Below are positions 33,078 to 43,746 of a stretch of 64,000 nt of DNA, piece after piece (the first letter of the stretch is position 1; each line of letters begins with the position of its first letter). Both the position numbers and the translations under genes were made by a program. This DNA comes from Mycoemilia scoparia (taxonomy: Eukaryota; Kickxellomycota; Kickxellomycetes; Kickxellales; Kickxellaceae): positions 1 to 64,000 of the forward strand of contig JANBPU010000086.1 of assembly GCA_027575805.1 (NCBI GenBank), in the 5' to 3' direction. The notes under the pieces were generated by a model. It ran no database searches and was not told where the DNA came from. It was given only the letters and a program-made list of their open reading frames with translations.

Positions 33078-34005
33078 ATGGGTGCCTACAAATACCTCGA
33101 GGAGCTTCAGAAGAAGAAGCAGTCCGATGTCATGCACTTTTTGTTGCGTGTCCGCTGCTGGGAATACAGGTAAGAAATCACATTACTTGCTTTTGCACAT
33201 TGGCCCAAAAAGCCAGAAGGCATTTAAATACAACATATATCGGGACATGGGGGGCACAGAGCTTAGTAGTGGCACACCAACTTTTAAGGATCTTAGGATA
33301 CATGGGGGTATGCGGTGACCATTATTTCCAGCCAAAAATAAATGTATATGTATTTTATGCATTTTGGTGCTGATTGAGCTCCCTATGTTCCGATGAACAA
33401 AGACCACAAAAATCGACTAGAGTAAATGTCCCCCATGTTAACATTTTCCCATATTGCGCATATGTGTTTTCTTTTAAAACAGACAGCTCAATGTCATCCA
33501 CCGTGCTTCCCGCCCATCTCGTCCTGACAAGGCACGCCGTCTTGGTTACAAGGCCAAGCAGGGTTACGTGATCTACCGCATTCGTGTCCGCCGTGGTGGT
33601 CGCAAGCGCCCCAACCCCAAGGGTGCCGTTTACGGTAAGCCCGTCCGCCAGGGTATCAACGAGCTCAAGTACCAGCGCTCCCTCCGCGCCACCGCTGAAG
33701 AGCGTGTTGGTCGTCGCTGCAGCAACTTGCGCGTCCTCAACTCCTACTGGATTAACGCTGACTCCACCTACAAGTACTTCGAGGTCATTCTTGTTGATCC
33801 TTTCCACGCTGCCATCCGCAACAACGCCCGCATCAACTGGATCTGCAACGCTGTCCACAAGCACCGTGAGGCCCGTGGTCTTACTGCCATCGGCAAGAAG
33901 AACCGTGGCCACGGTAAGGGTCACCGCTTCAACAACACCAAGGGAGCTGGTCGCTACAGCACCTGGAAGAGACACAACACCCTTTCTCTCCGCCGCTACC
34001 GTTAA
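33078..34005 (+). CDS. RPL15: 60S ribosomal protein eL15
   Basis: Exons 33078-33169 and 33483-34005 with a 313-bp GT-AG intron, 204 aa, exactly the human length. The start [20 protein letters not shown] and the end [15 protein letters not shown] are canonical, as are [20 protein letters not shown] and [20 protein letters not shown]. eL15 is a core large-subunit protein next to the exit-tunnel side of 25S rRNA. Exon 2 is strongly GC-biased with C-ending codons (CGC, AAG, GTC), much unlike its AT-rich flanks, a sign of translational selection. One early intron close to the start codon is typical of fungal ribosomal genes. Confidence 0.98.
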
Positions 34006-34386
34006 AGAGCTATTTCTGTCAAAAATGGCTGGCCTCAGAGGGATCTTTTTATTGGCGATATGTGTATGATTATTTATTCTTCACATACAATCACAATAAT
34101 AAACCTGATTTGTTCAAAATTGCTAAATACATTATATAATTGCATTACTACAAAATCTACACATAATAGCGTTGCTTTAGGAGCTGTGTTGCCTTTACTT
34201 TGTAAGCTTCATTTGTGAAGTGATGATGATGATGATTAGGTTGTGAATTCTTTGTTTAGCCACATTTCTTTACAAGATGATGACCCATAAACTTTATATG
34301 GTCTTTGGTATTCATTTTTAACCAAAGAGCACGTTTTGCTAGATCACTACTGCAACATCTTTATAAACATATATCATATAATCATA
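34006..34386. other. Gap between eL15 and small membrane protein gene
   Basis: 381 bp. AATAAA at about 34099 can end the eL15 transcript. A GATGATGATGATGATTAGG run lies at about 34223. Nothing else supported. Confidence 0.4.
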
Positions 34387-34913
34387 ATGCCAACTACGAT
34401 AACAAAAAAGGTATCCGGCAACAGTATAAACGCAAAATTGGTTAGAATAGCCAGAGATGGCGTTGTTTGCCTGATGGGGATTTGGGTAAACTTTTACTTT
34501 GAAATAGACAGATCTGTGCTCAACGAACCAATGACGCCTGCGGTTAATTTGTAAGAGCCTGGATCTCCGAAGCTTTATTAATATGGGGGTTAATTAGTGG
34601 TTGACTATTTTAATGCCTTATTTATAGGACCCTGCTTGTCATGGGCATTCTTTCTGCGCTACCATTCCTTTACGTGTTTGTTAAGCTGCGCGTCTATTCC
34701 ACATTGGTCCTTAACAGACAGGTTAGGATGCGAGATTTGGACTCAAGATCGAGCATGGAGGTCAGGGCTTCAACTCTGAGTATCCTGCTCTTCAATGCAT
34801 TTATGTTTTTTGGTTTGTGGCCAGGATACGGTCTTCGGAGTATAGTAATACTCGTATTCACTCAGATCAGTCTGGGTTGCATAGTCGATATGATTGATAC
34901 CATCGTAAACTAA
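34387..34913 (+). CDS. Predicted three-span membrane protein, 149 aa
   Basis: Exons 34387-34550 and 34628-34913, phase 2, GT-AG. Hydrophobic segments: RDGVVCLMGIWVNFYF, LLVMGILSALPFLYVFVKLR, and a long C-terminal pair (ILLFNAFMFFGLWPGYGLRS, then VILVFTQISLGCIVDMID). The N-terminus is short and basic, without a cleavable signal. Compact size and hairpin-like spans would suit an ER or Golgi accessory subunit, but no family is recognised. Confidence 0.65.
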
Positions 34914-35272
34914 ACCCACACATACCACCACCGATCGCACATCTCAAAAAAGGGTATAACATATATTTTTCAAAGCATGTGCTTTTGTTTATATTGCAAA
35001 TAAATAAAGTTCGACAGACAAACACATAAGAAGGAGAAAAAGAGCTGTGTGGGCTGGCCAATGATCAAAGAAGATCGGTTATGCCAAATGATCAGGGCAT
35101 TTTTGGTTGTAAAGGTGCGGTGCGTGGTTGGTAAACTAAGAGCGGTGTTGGTATTTTTACGATCCATGATATCTGGCTATGCTTTTAATACACATTTGAT
35201 TGAGATACACCACCGCCACCACCACCAACCATCACAACAAAGTAGCAATTCAGTTGATTATTCACAATTGAT

Positions 35273-35952
35273 CTAAGCAGTTGAAGGAGCCAAACCAGGA
35301 ACTCCGGGAACTCCGGGAATCTATAAAAACAAGATAATAAATGGGCACAAATCCCAAATGAGGTATAGTGTCAGATCAAACACGATTGAAGCATAGTTCA
35401 AAGGCCAAATAGCCAAAATCTATATTATTGCACATTAAAGAAATTACTTACACCTGCTGTTGGTGGCATAGGAACACCGCCGGCTGCAGCAGCAGCAGCA
35501 GCATGTGGGTTATTGGGATCAAATGGAGCCTGACCAGGCTGTTGTCCAAGCATCTTTTGTTCTTCCTCCCACTGGGCAACCATCTGTTCTCTGTCGTTTT
35601 CCAAAGCCAAGGGGAAAACAACTAATAAAGCACTAGTAGTCAAGACCCATGCAATCTTTGAGGTCAGATAAACGCCACCTGCGCCAAGGTTGTATATTCT
35701 CTGAGCAAATGAGCAAATTTTTTGACGCTGTGGGGCAGGTATTACGTCTTTTAGGGCAGAAATGCGCTCAGCGATAGTTTCTTCAAGAACATCTTCATCG
35801 TCGTCGTCGTCGTCATATTCGTCGTCAAAATCAGAGAAATTTTCTTCTTCTTCTTCTTCTTCTTCTGGCTCTGTGACATAGTTTGAATCAGAATCAGTAA
35901 CATAATCCTCGGGGATCTCTTTGATTCCGCTGGATTCAACAAAGTTGGACAT
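35273..35952 (-). CDS. TOM22: Mitochondrial import receptor subunit Tom22
   Basis: Exons on the minus strand 35452-35952 and 35273-35320, 182 aa, phase 0. An acidic N-terminal cytosolic domain (runs of Glu and Asp) acts as presequence receptor. The family core follows: LEETIAERISALKDVIPAPQ, then VYLTSKIAWVLTTSALLVVF with the tail-anchor segment and PLALENDREQMVAQWEEEQK on the intermembrane side. Tom22 is the central receptor and organiser of the TOM complex in the outer membrane. An Ala run and a PGVPGVPG tail end the protein; the last exon codes only 15 residues. The E-box CACGTG at 35973 lies 21 bp above the start codon. Confidence 0.9.
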
Positions 35953-36503
35953 TTTTAATTGGAGAATTTTACCACGTGCACACACACACACAAACTCTGA
36001 AGATTAAAGTAAAGAGGAGAAGAAGGAAAATGAAATGAAATTAAGGGGGGAATGAAACAAAAGAAATGAATTATAAACTACAGAAAGGTAGATACAAAAA
36101 AGATAGATGGGCACAGCAAAAGAAAGATTAGTATGTGTGTTTTGTGGGCTGAGAAAAATTGTGCAGTAATTACCATCATCATAATACTACAAGCCCAGTG
36201 GCATTTGATTGTCCAAAAATGGCTGTGGTGAGGCGGCATGAGATCTGGACACTTCTCCTGGTCTCATTAGCGCATATGAGTGAGTGAGTGTGTGTGTGTG
36301 TGTGACACCCAAGAGCTACAACAAAAGGTTCAAAATTCCAAAGGTCTTTTGATCTGATCATCACAGCAAATTTGTCGCACATATGTCTCTGTGGAGGCAT
36401 ACAGTTAGACTCAAGATAACAGACCACCATCCATCAACAATATTGAAAAGCACAAGACCAGGGTCTGGCTACGGAAGAAGGGGTTCGGGAGAGTTCCTTT
36501 CAA

Positions 36504-36726
36504 CTAGAAACGCGCGAGATGATAGTTGTGCTTCGAACGGTGGTTGGTCAGCACAGTGATGGGGGGACTATCAGTTGAGCCAGACTTGGTCCTAGCAGAA
36601 TTCTTGGTATGCGGACGAACCCGGTTTTGTATGAAATGTGATCCAAGGGCTTTGTAGATCACATAGAAAAGAACGACAATAATAGGTGGTGGATTTGGTG
36701 GAAAGTTGCAAACGCCACCAAAAGTT
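36504..36726 (-). CDS. Possible 3' exon of a small single-span membrane protein
   Basis: From a candidate acceptor (CTAAAAG before 36726) the minus strand stays open to TAG 36504-36506. It reads FGGVCNFPPNPPPIIVVLFY, then VIYKALGSHFIQNRVRPHTK, a membrane segment followed by a basic tail with TDSPPITVLTNHRSKH. The composition looks protein-like, unlike neighbouring frames. The upstream exon and start codon were not found, so the gene remains unmodelled. Confidence 0.28.
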
Positions 36727-36976
36727 CTTTTAGAATTCCACCATCAGTTTGACTGCTTCTTCCAAGAAAAACTGCGCATGTCTTTGCATCCACCCTCTGC
36801 TGGTGAGAAAAATGCAATGTGCCGATTCGCATTAATGAGCCATGGATGCCAGTAGATAATATGCTCATAGCATGCCAAGCTACTATTTAAATGGATTGCT
36901 TCTTGGCCTCGTACACTTCTTGTTGTTTTATGAAATAGCTTGTCTCTTTCTTTACATATAAATACCGTGCTCTTTG

Positions 36977-36977
<1 letters not shown>

Positions 36978-37010
<33 letters not shown>
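36978..37010. repeat. (TA)n(CA)n compound microsatellite
   Basis: TATATATATATATACACACA followed by further CA units, about 170 bp upstream of the PPxY gene. Confidence 0.85.
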
Positions 37011-37177
37011 GCCAGAACATCAATAGCTCTTGCATACAAGGCAAACGTAGCACAAGTCGGAGCCGGATTATTAGCTGCATACTCGTGGCCTGAACTCATA
37101 CTATACCAAAAAATCAAAACCCCGTATATAGACAAACGCCCAAGCGAACAAGTTCCTGAATACAACAATAGCAATCA

Positions 37178-37522
37178 ATGCAAACATATATATACGTTAT
37201 AGTTGGAATAATAATCGCCATAGCAGTCCTATACTCGGTGGGAGTCTACAAAAAGCGCTCCCCTACAGTTGGCATGACACTAAGGAGGAGAGGAAGGCAA
37301 GGCGACATAGAGTCCGGAACTCCTGGGCATATGTCTCAACAGCCAGTGGCTCACGGAACAACAGTACAGCCGCCTCCTCCAGCATACGGGCAAAGTGCAA
37401 ACCCGCAAGTGTTCGTTGCCCCAGTCAGTATTCAAAGCGGGCAGCAGGGTTCTGCTCAGCACCGGCCTGCCAATGGCGACGATGAGCTGCCAGAATACCC
37501 TCCACCGCCCTACAAGCCATGA
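37178..37522 (+). CDS. Single-span membrane protein with PPxY motif, 114 aa
   Basis: Intronless. An N-terminal membrane segment (TYIYVIVGIIIAIAVLYSVG) is followed by a basic cytosolic stretch (KKRSPTVGMTLRRRGRQGD) and a Pro/Gln/Ser-rich tail ending ELPEYPPPPYKP. PPPY is a binding site for WW domains of NEDD4/Rsp5-type ubiquitin ligases; a second Pro-rich site (PPPPAYG) lies mid-tail. The layout is that of yeast Rsp5 membrane adaptors (Rcr1/Rcr2-type), which direct cargo ubiquitylation at endosome or plasma membrane. This role is inferred from the motif and topology only; the sequence is not otherwise similar. Confidence 0.6.
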   Translation: MQTYIYVIVGIIIAIAVLYSVGVYKKRSPTVGMTLRRRGRQGDIESGTPGHMSQQPVAHGTTVQPPPPAYGQSANPQVFVAPVSIQSGQQGSAQHRPANGDDELPEYPPPPYKP

Positions 37523-38094
37523 GAAATTGTATATATTCGCCCAGATAAAATGGCTAGATTACGACATCCCTCTATTTATTCCTTTCTTTGCCACATCTCT
37601 CTGTCTCATTTAATTTGCATACCAAAACAACAACCACAACTGCGTTCTATCTATTTCGCTGGATCTTTCGAATCGTTCGTTTTTCATATATATATATATC
37701 TCTCTCTTTTCTGCAACTGATCTTGTCTATACTTCATATAATCTCCTGTCCCTTTGTATCTCATATGCTATGCTGTAATTTGCTCTATTTACAATTTAGA
37801 CTTTGAAATAAACCTTCTTTGTGTTCCACAACGTCATGATGCTTTTGTTGTTTGATGATTAGCCATTTTAAAAATGAATTTTATAATCTGTGTTGTGCTT
37901 TTGTGGTTTGGGGTGTTCTGATTTTCAATCAAATACCCATAAGGAGTAGTGGCTTGTCATCGGCTTATTATATGTGTTATGTTTGAACCATTGGTCAATA
38001 AAAAATAAAGGGTAGAAGTGTATATATAAGCGTATGTGTGTGGACTAGAAGGTTAAATTCGACAGATACAGATACAGATACACAAAAAATCAGA
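37523..38094. other. Gap between PPxY gene and IST3
   Basis: 572 bp, AT-rich, with an AATAAA signal at about 37807 that can end the upstream transcript and CAGATACAGATACAGATACA just above the IST3 start. No exon supported. Confidence 0.4.
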
Positions 38095-39119
38095 ATGAAG
38101 TAAGCGTAACACAGACTATGTTCTATCATCTACACGTTTACATGCGCGTAAACCATGTAAAGCCATAAAAATAAACACACAACTTGCTGTTTTTTTGTAG
38201 CGTTGTCCAAGAAATATCCCGAATAAATCGCCAAGAGTCACAGCATCATTTCAACAATGACAAATTTAATTTGAATGCATCGTGGCACAACGAATATAAG
38301 GACAGTGCCTATATATTTGTTGGGGGTCTGGATTTTGACTTGACCGAGGGCGATGTTATTTGTGTTTTCTCGCAGTAAGTATGTTGATGTAAATTGAAGG
38401 CTATTCTTAAAAACACCGATACTAATCTCTTTGAGATTATTTTGAAATTGTATGTTTGTAGATATGGCGAAATTTTCAATATAAATTTGGTCAGAGATCG
38501 AGAAACTGGAAAATCAAAGGGTTTTGCATTCCTGCAGTATGAAGACCAGAGAAGCACGATATTGGCTGTGGACAATCTTAATGGTGTCAAGGTAGGTGGT
38601 GTCGGAACATTTTCTTTTTAATTCTTTCTATACCAGTATATAGCAACAACTTAAATGAGAGTCTATAATGTATATAGCTTCTTGGAAGGACATTGCGTGT
38701 TGACCATACCAAAGACTATAAGCAGCCTAAGAGTAAAGAAGCATTTGATGAGGATGGCGAAATCCAAGCTGAGCCTGTGATGAATGCCGCACCAAGACCA
38801 ATAGAAGCAGGTACGAATTTATCAAATTATATTTGGTGTTTATTATTATCGTTATCATTATGTGGTATATTCATATAACATGATTGGGGTTTTGCTTTTA
38901 TTAGAATCTGAAGATGAGGGTGAACTCAGTGATGAGACACTTTTGAGGGAAGGTGGTATTGATCCGGACGATCTAATGGCATCATATTATCTGAAGAAGC
39001 TTAGAAAGGAAAAGCGCAAAGCCTCAAAGAAAAAGGAAAAGCTATCGAGTTCTAAAAAGAGAAAATCCAAATCCGACGACAAGCATAGATCAAAAAAGAA
39101 AAGCACCAAGGAGCATTGA
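38095..39119 (+). CDS. IST3: Ist3/RBMX2 RRM protein of the RES complex and U2 snRNP
   Basis: Five exons: 38095-38099, 38201-38374, 38462-38591, 38678-38810 and 38905-39119, 218 aa. The first coding exon is only five nucleotides (ATG plus AA), completed by exon 2 to [14 protein letters not shown]. The RRM is unmistakable: [74 protein letters not shown] and [18 protein letters not shown]. Ist3 joins Bud13 and Pml1 in the RES complex, which stabilises the activated spliceosome and aids nuclear retention of pre-mRNA. The C-terminus is acidic, then a lysine/serine-rich tail. Confidence 0.92.
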
Positions 39120-39546
39120 TTACAACATATTTGTATTTAAATTAAATGATCTTGTAAAGCCCATCCCACATTGATACAGAACCGCTGAAATTATAAAACA
39201 ACTGCAAAATAGGCTAAATATATAATGATATACTCTTTGGAGAAACCAAGATGTTTATTAGCGCATAGCACCCATGCGTTTCTGGTGGCAAACCATTTTC
39301 TGAAAAGCACAGGCACTATCTTGCTGATGTGTTCACTTATTTCCTCCATGCTAAGTGGAGGTGATAAAACAGTGATCGATTTAGAATCCACCCTCAAGTA
39401 AAACAGACCAACCGATCAGAAGCCATGGAATTGCACGCATCTCATACTTTTCTTAATAGCCATCATATATCAAAACCATGCTTTTTGTTCAACAATGTCT
39501 TAAAATACTGGAAAACGCGTGAGCGGGGTTTCTAATTACCACATGG
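39120..39546. other. Gap with an unresolved minus-strand ORF
   Basis: 427 bp. On the minus strand 39234-39397 reads VDSKSITVLSPPLSMEEISE, then HISKIVPVLFRKWFATRNAW, and could splice (GTATAT...TTGCAG) to 39120-39201. The model would end right against the IST3 stop, no start codon is secure and no family is recognised, so I do not call a gene. Confidence 0.25.
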
Positions 39547-41208
39547 ATGTTTTGTCAACCCCACTTTAATAAATCTACACTTAAATGTGCTGACCACTCC
39601 CCTTTCTATACTCCTTCCACCATTTCACAAATCCTTCATTTAAAACCAATGTTTTGCGAAGAAAATTGCGCCGAAACACCATCCACCAAGAATATCGATG
39701 TTTTAGTCTCAAAGGCATGTAAAGAGGGGGGAGTATTGCAAAAGACTTCTTCATTAGACGTAAACAGCAACAAGGACTCAAGCAAGCTTAATTCGAAATT
39801 TTCTGTGACAACTGGCTGTTCTAGTCAAATGTGCGTAACCCAGCTAAGATGTAGGGCATCTGGGTTTGAAAAGTCTCCTATACAAAACTGCAAAGTAAAA
39901 AGCGTTGAAATGGTTTCAGAAGGACCTTCGCCGGTAAGCACAGAGCCTGCGAATAATAGTAGCAGTGAGTTCATATACACTCTCTACCAGGATATCGAAC
40001 TGCTAAATGAGGTTGTTTCTTTAAATCCATTCTGGGGGAGCAACGAGAACTGGGATACCAAGTGGAAATATATCTGCAAAACAATGAGATCAAAGTATCG
40101 ACATAAATGTGATGGAGTTATATGCCAGTCGCGTGTGATTAAGCTGTTTTCCATGCTTGAGAATAGCCCAGACGCGCTTGCACCCAGATGCACCGCCGAT
40201 GAAATGATCTATGAAGCGTGCTTGAAAAGATATTACTTTATCAAAAAGGCCATGAGGCTATTTAAGGTTTCACAGAAAGAGTTGAACAAGAACCAGTCCA
40301 CCCAGATTATGAGTTTTTTGATTGATCAAGCTCCACAAGTTTCAAACCAAAAGCGAGAGCTCCCAGTGTCATATGGTTTGGATATACCTCTCCAGTTGGT
40401 GTCCGAAAACAAAAGACTCAACATTGGCCAGGTGGTAGCTACAGCAGGATCTCCAGGGGATGTTGTGAATTCAATGCAAGTATACTGTTATGGAATTGGC
40501 AATACTAGCACAAATATATCTGCTCAGAAAGATCCAAACAATGGCACACTCACTCTCAAATTTCCTAAGCGCACCATAAATGATGAGCAATATCTTACGA
40601 ATCCAACAACAGAGTGTAGCCATCAATACCAAAACACCAAATATCCCAGAAATTTTGTTCCGGGCTTGAATATTTATACATTAGACCCCAGACCTATCCA
40701 AAAAAACACCACCCCAGAATCTAATCGAAGACAGTTGCTACCACAATATAAGAACGTCTTATCTATACCCGTTGCCTCTCAGCCCAAACGGAAAAGCTCA
40801 TCATGTAAACGCACAAGTTTAGGAAACACATACCGTACTTCATTGAGAGAGCATGACATTGGACGCCCTGTAGATAAAGTTAGACAAAAAGGGGTGTCTA
40901 CAGACACTGGATATTCGTATTTCCCACATCGTTATTCAAAGGTTTCAAGAACCAATTACGCATACACCAGTATAAATACGACCACAGATAATGGGCTGTT
41001 TGAAAATCATTCCAACGAGAACAACGACTGTCACCAGTGGCACACCTCTATTTCGGAAACTAATTGTAGTAGCCCAGCTGAGCAAGAATACATTTCTAGG
41101 ATTGAAAAGGAAAATATACTAAAAATACTTGATGAGCAGCACAAGACAATAGATCGATTGGCCATGACTATTGACTCCTTGAAAAATAATATCAACTCAT
41201 CAAACTGA
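39547..41208 (+). CDS. Trihelix/Myb-like protein with C-terminal coiled coil
   Basis: Single exon, 553 aa, Ser/Thr/Asn-rich outside one folded region. Residues about 150-245 read YTLYQDIELLNEVVSLNPFW, NENWDTKWKYICKTMRSKY and CQSRVIKLFSMLENSPDA, with the W-spaced pattern of the trihelix or Myb-like modules seen in many fungal regulators ("LL.EV...NPF...W..I"). The C-terminus (YISRIEKENILKILDEQHKT) forms a short coiled coil. Many N-terminal cysteines are present but not in a zinc-cluster spacing. A transcription-factor role is inferred from the domain type only. Several in-frame Met codons exist early, so the true start may lie downstream (for example MFCEENCAE). Confidence 0.55.
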   Translation: MFCQPHFNKSTLKCADHSPFYTPSTISQILHLKPMFCEENCAETPSTKNIDVLVSKACKEGGVLQKTSSLDVNSNKDSSKLNSKFSVTTGCSSQMCVTQLRCRASGFEKSPIQNCKVKSVEMVSEGPSPVSTEPANNSSSEFIYTLYQDIELLNEVVSLNPFWGSNENWDTKWKYICKTMRSKYRHKCDGVICQSRVIKLFSMLENSPDALAPRCTADEMIYEACLKRYYFIKKAMRLFKVSQKELNKNQSTQIMSFLIDQAPQVSNQKRELPVSYGLDIPLQLVSENKRLNIGQVVATAGSPGDVVNSMQVYCYGIGNTSTNISAQKDPNNGTLTLKFPKRTINDEQYLTNPTTECSHQYQNTKYPRNFVPGLNIYTLDPRPIQKNTTPESNRRQLLPQYKNVLSIPVASQPKRKSSSCKRTSLGNTYRTSLREHDIGRPVDKVRQKGVSTDTGYSYFPHRYSKVSRTNYAYTSINTTTDNGLFENHSNENNDCHQWHTSISETNCSSPAEQEYISRIEKENILKILDEQHKTIDRLAMTIDSLKNNINSSN

Positions 41209-41652
41209 TCATTATCGCTACTATTGGTTGGATGTTGTTTCTCATATTGTGTTGTAATTTTTTCAAATGGTGTAATTTTAAGGAAGAGAGAGAGGGGGGA
41301 GTATAAACTATATTATAATTTTTAATGATTTATATAATTGATACAATAAAAACAATTAATGCTAAATTGATATAAAAAAGCAAAGTGAAATTTATCTGAT
41401 TTAGTGTTTCCACGTTTGGCTGTTTCATTAGCACATGGCACAAATGGAGTGTGGATCGGATCAGGCCTGCCATTTGTAGACTAAAATATGTTTCTCCAAG
41501 ATATTAACCAAGCGTCTGCTCTCAAATCAAAACTTAGTCACCCCTTTTCCTCTATTTGTGACCAACTATTTATTCAAATACTACAATACTTCGAATCATA
41601 AAATAGTCATCGTTAGAGTTGGTTTAATACGAGCTTTGTTAAAATATAAAAA
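41209..41652. other. Intergenic gap
   Basis: 444 bp, AT-rich, with GGAAGAGAGAGAGGGG at about 41281 and AATAAA at about 41346 for the upstream transcript. No exon or repeat-family copy recognised. Confidence 0.4.
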
Positions 41653-42480
41653 ATGAAGCACTGTCCAAATCCTTTAATATTTTGGTCGTTAGCTTTACTT
41701 GCATTGGACTCAAGTTCTGTGGTAGAGTCTATAGGCACTGTTAAAAACCAAAAAGCATTCATAATGACTGTGACAGGTAAACTAAAGCTCTTAAAAAATT
41801 CCCAGCCATATATATATATATAATAATGATCCACCAACCCTGAATCACTTTATATTTTAACTGCAAATGCCCAATTGGCCAACTTTTTATTATAGATACG
41901 GATACTCCTCTTTTAGCCTCGCCATCACCACAAACGACATTGACACGAGGATGCAACACTGTACCCACAACGCTCTCCATTACTGAAATATCCAGAGATT
42001 TAGGAATCATTTGCCTCATATCCGCATTACTCCTGTCTTACTTTTAGGTATGGGGTCTCTATCCGAGCGAATCAATCAACGGTTCACCAGGGTTTGAGAC
42101 CTACCACCGTGGTTTTTATCACATAGACAGGGTAGCATTGGTTTGGTCAACATGTGCGCCTTTATCTTTTTACTTTGCAAGATCTGTTCTGGAAAATTTC
42201 AAACCATGCTTTAGACAGTAAGTCCATTATACGATGGAGATCTGTATTGCGATTCTTTGATTTTGATCTCAAGCGAGGAGTCCCTGCCACACTACATCCA
42301 TGACAGCAGTATTAATAATAGTCTATTGTTATCTGTAACGCTTGGAATAAAATTACTCAAAATAGCTCTCTGTTGATTGATTCTTGTTGTTACTTTGGGT
42401 GCAGCTACCTGCAAGTTGGTGATCTAGAGCTGTTACCTAGTGAGAACACCTGTTACATAGCTATAGACATAACTTTGTGA
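41653..42480 (+). CDS. Putative secreted or membrane protein, four exons
   Basis: Exons 41653-41776, 41896-41960, 42048-42217 and 42405-42480, with GT-AG borders and phases 1, 0, 2 that agree, giving 144 aa. The N-terminus (KHCPNPLIFWSLALLALDSS) looks like a signal peptide or anchor. Exon 3 gives GSPGFETYHRGFYHIDRVAL followed by a hydrophobic VWSTCAPLSFYFARSVL, loosely like a cytochrome-b561 type helix, though I would not call the family. If intron 2 (41961-42047) is retained, the frame ends at TAG 42045-42047 inside the acceptor after a hydrophobic LGIICLISALLLSYF. The last exon could instead start at 42522. The model rests on phase agreement only. Confidence 0.35.
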
Positions 42481-43530
42481 AGACAGCTATTTGCTCTTTT
42501 TCAAAACTTTGTGAATCCCAGTTACATCATTTTAATATTGCATAGCCACTTTGTGGCGAATTTTGGACTGTTAGCAATCAAGATCCTCTGATGCGGCTGA
42601 TATAGGAGTCGATTCCAAATAGGAGTCAAGCCCCTGACATCGATAGTGTCTTTCCAAGATTAATAATGGTCTCAAAGTTCTTCTCAGGCCATGCAGACTT
42701 TTCTGTTATTTAATGAATATCTATATTGTGGGTGTAGGCCTGCCTTCTCGCCACGTTCATACATACTAAAATCCGGGCCGAAGGCCATGCGGAAAGGCCA
42801 TGTCTGGACAACATGGTCGAATCCCAAAAGGTTGAATAGTACGGCCAATAGTAATGTAAAAATAAGTGATTATAATAGGTATTCGAGCTTTATAGTCACA
42901 CTCAAACACGCAAATCCGTAGTCTCAAGAAGGTGAACAGTTACCAGGAAGAAGCCTGTTGTGTGGTAGATATTCGCCTCCATCGTGGCAAACTATGTAAG
43001 TGCGTGGGTTAATAACCCAATATTATAGGAAATGTCTAGATTCCCAAAGCATTTTGGCCATAAATTCCAGACATGCGCACAACATTATGTCTACAGACCA
43101 ATATAGTGTTTCCATGTGTATTCTGAACGTATGGCAAACAAGGATTTGCAACGGCAACACGATGGACACGCCGTGATAGAGCGAAACTTCGGGCTAGGAG
43201 CCGCATGCTTTGCTAGTAAAGCATATGGGGTGCGTGTAGGCGCACCAACAATATATAACGCAACATGTGCTTGTACGTGCCTTTCAAAATTGCAATAAAT
43301 TAGTATATATATCTATCGAGTAGTTTGGGTGCTTCTCTTCTTTCCCTAACTTGTTCTCTACACATCATTCTCTAATTATTGATATAAATATATACCTATA
43401 TATATATCGCCTCTCCATCCATACATTACACACACATCTTTCTGATCATTTTATCTATCCTAATTTCTTCACATAAACACATATAATAACCACCAAAACC
43501 ACTGGTTACTACTGACATCACATCAAAACA
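42481..43530. promoter_or_regulatory. Long 5' region of the small GPI-type gene
   Basis: 1.05 kb. The last 200 bp before the start codon are TA- and CT-rich (CTATATATATCGCCTCTCC, TTTCTGATCATTTTATCTAT), typical of a strong fungal promoter and leader. An open stretch at 42740-42920 (RKGHVWTTWSNPKRLN) could be an exon but has no supported borders. Confidence 0.4.
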
Positions 43531-43746
43531 ATGAAGAACCTCGCTATCATCGCCGCAGTTGCTACCATTGCCGCCGCTCCTCTTGTTCTTGCTGAGGATG
43601 AACAGCCAAAGGCCTACATCACTCTAAACGCTGCTAGACCAGTCGCTGCCAGCTCCGAAACTTCAAGAAGCGGAGCTAGCCATGCCGCCGTTCCTCTCGG
43701 AGTCGCTGCTGTCGTTGGCTCACTTGCCTTCGCCTCTCTTTTCTAA
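43531..43746 (+). CDS. 71-aa GPI-anchor-type cell surface protein
   Basis: Intronless. It has an N-terminal signal peptide (MKNLAIIAAVATIAAAPLVL, cleavage likely after LA) and a C-terminal hydrophobic stretch (AVPLGVAAVVGSLAFASLF) preceded by small residues (SRSGASHA), the arrangement of a GPI-attachment signal. The mature core would be only about 30 residues (EDEQPKAYITLNAARP...). The codons are GC-biased (GCC, CTC, GTC) against an AT-rich background, so the gene is probably highly expressed. No family recognised; small surface or cell-wall peptides of this kind are common in fungi. Confidence 0.7.
   Translation: MKNLAIIAAVATIAAAPLVLAEDEQPKAYITLNAARPVAASSETSRSGASHAAVPLGVAAVVGSLAFASLF

Larger units (their letters stand above)
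35953..37177. other. Intergenic region with possible minus-strand exon and microsatellites
   Basis: 1.2 kb. The proximal part holds the Tom22 promoter with CACGTG at 35973. (GT)n lies at 36285-36303 and (TA)n(CA)n at 36978-37010. A possible coding exon is listed separately at 36504-36726. Confidence 0.4.

Noticed and set aside
33170..33482. Possible snoRNA in the eL15 intron
   Set aside because: The intron is long enough, but I find no convincing C/D or H/ACA boxes with paired ends.
33355..33975. 206-codon minus-strand ORF
   Set aside because: It is the complement of the GC-rich eL15 exon 2; codon bias keeps the opposite frame free of stops.
35973..35978. CACGTG E-box above TOM22
   Set aside because: A six-base palindrome is expected by chance several times in 64 kb; noted in the gene entry but not called as a site.
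39120..39397. Minus-strand ORF pair after IST3
   Set aside because: Start codon not found, and the spliced model would abut the IST3 stop codon; no family match.
41759..42019. 86-codon minus-strand ORF
   Set aside because: The + strand model over the same bases has matching splice phases and a signal-like N-terminus, so this is taken as its shadow.
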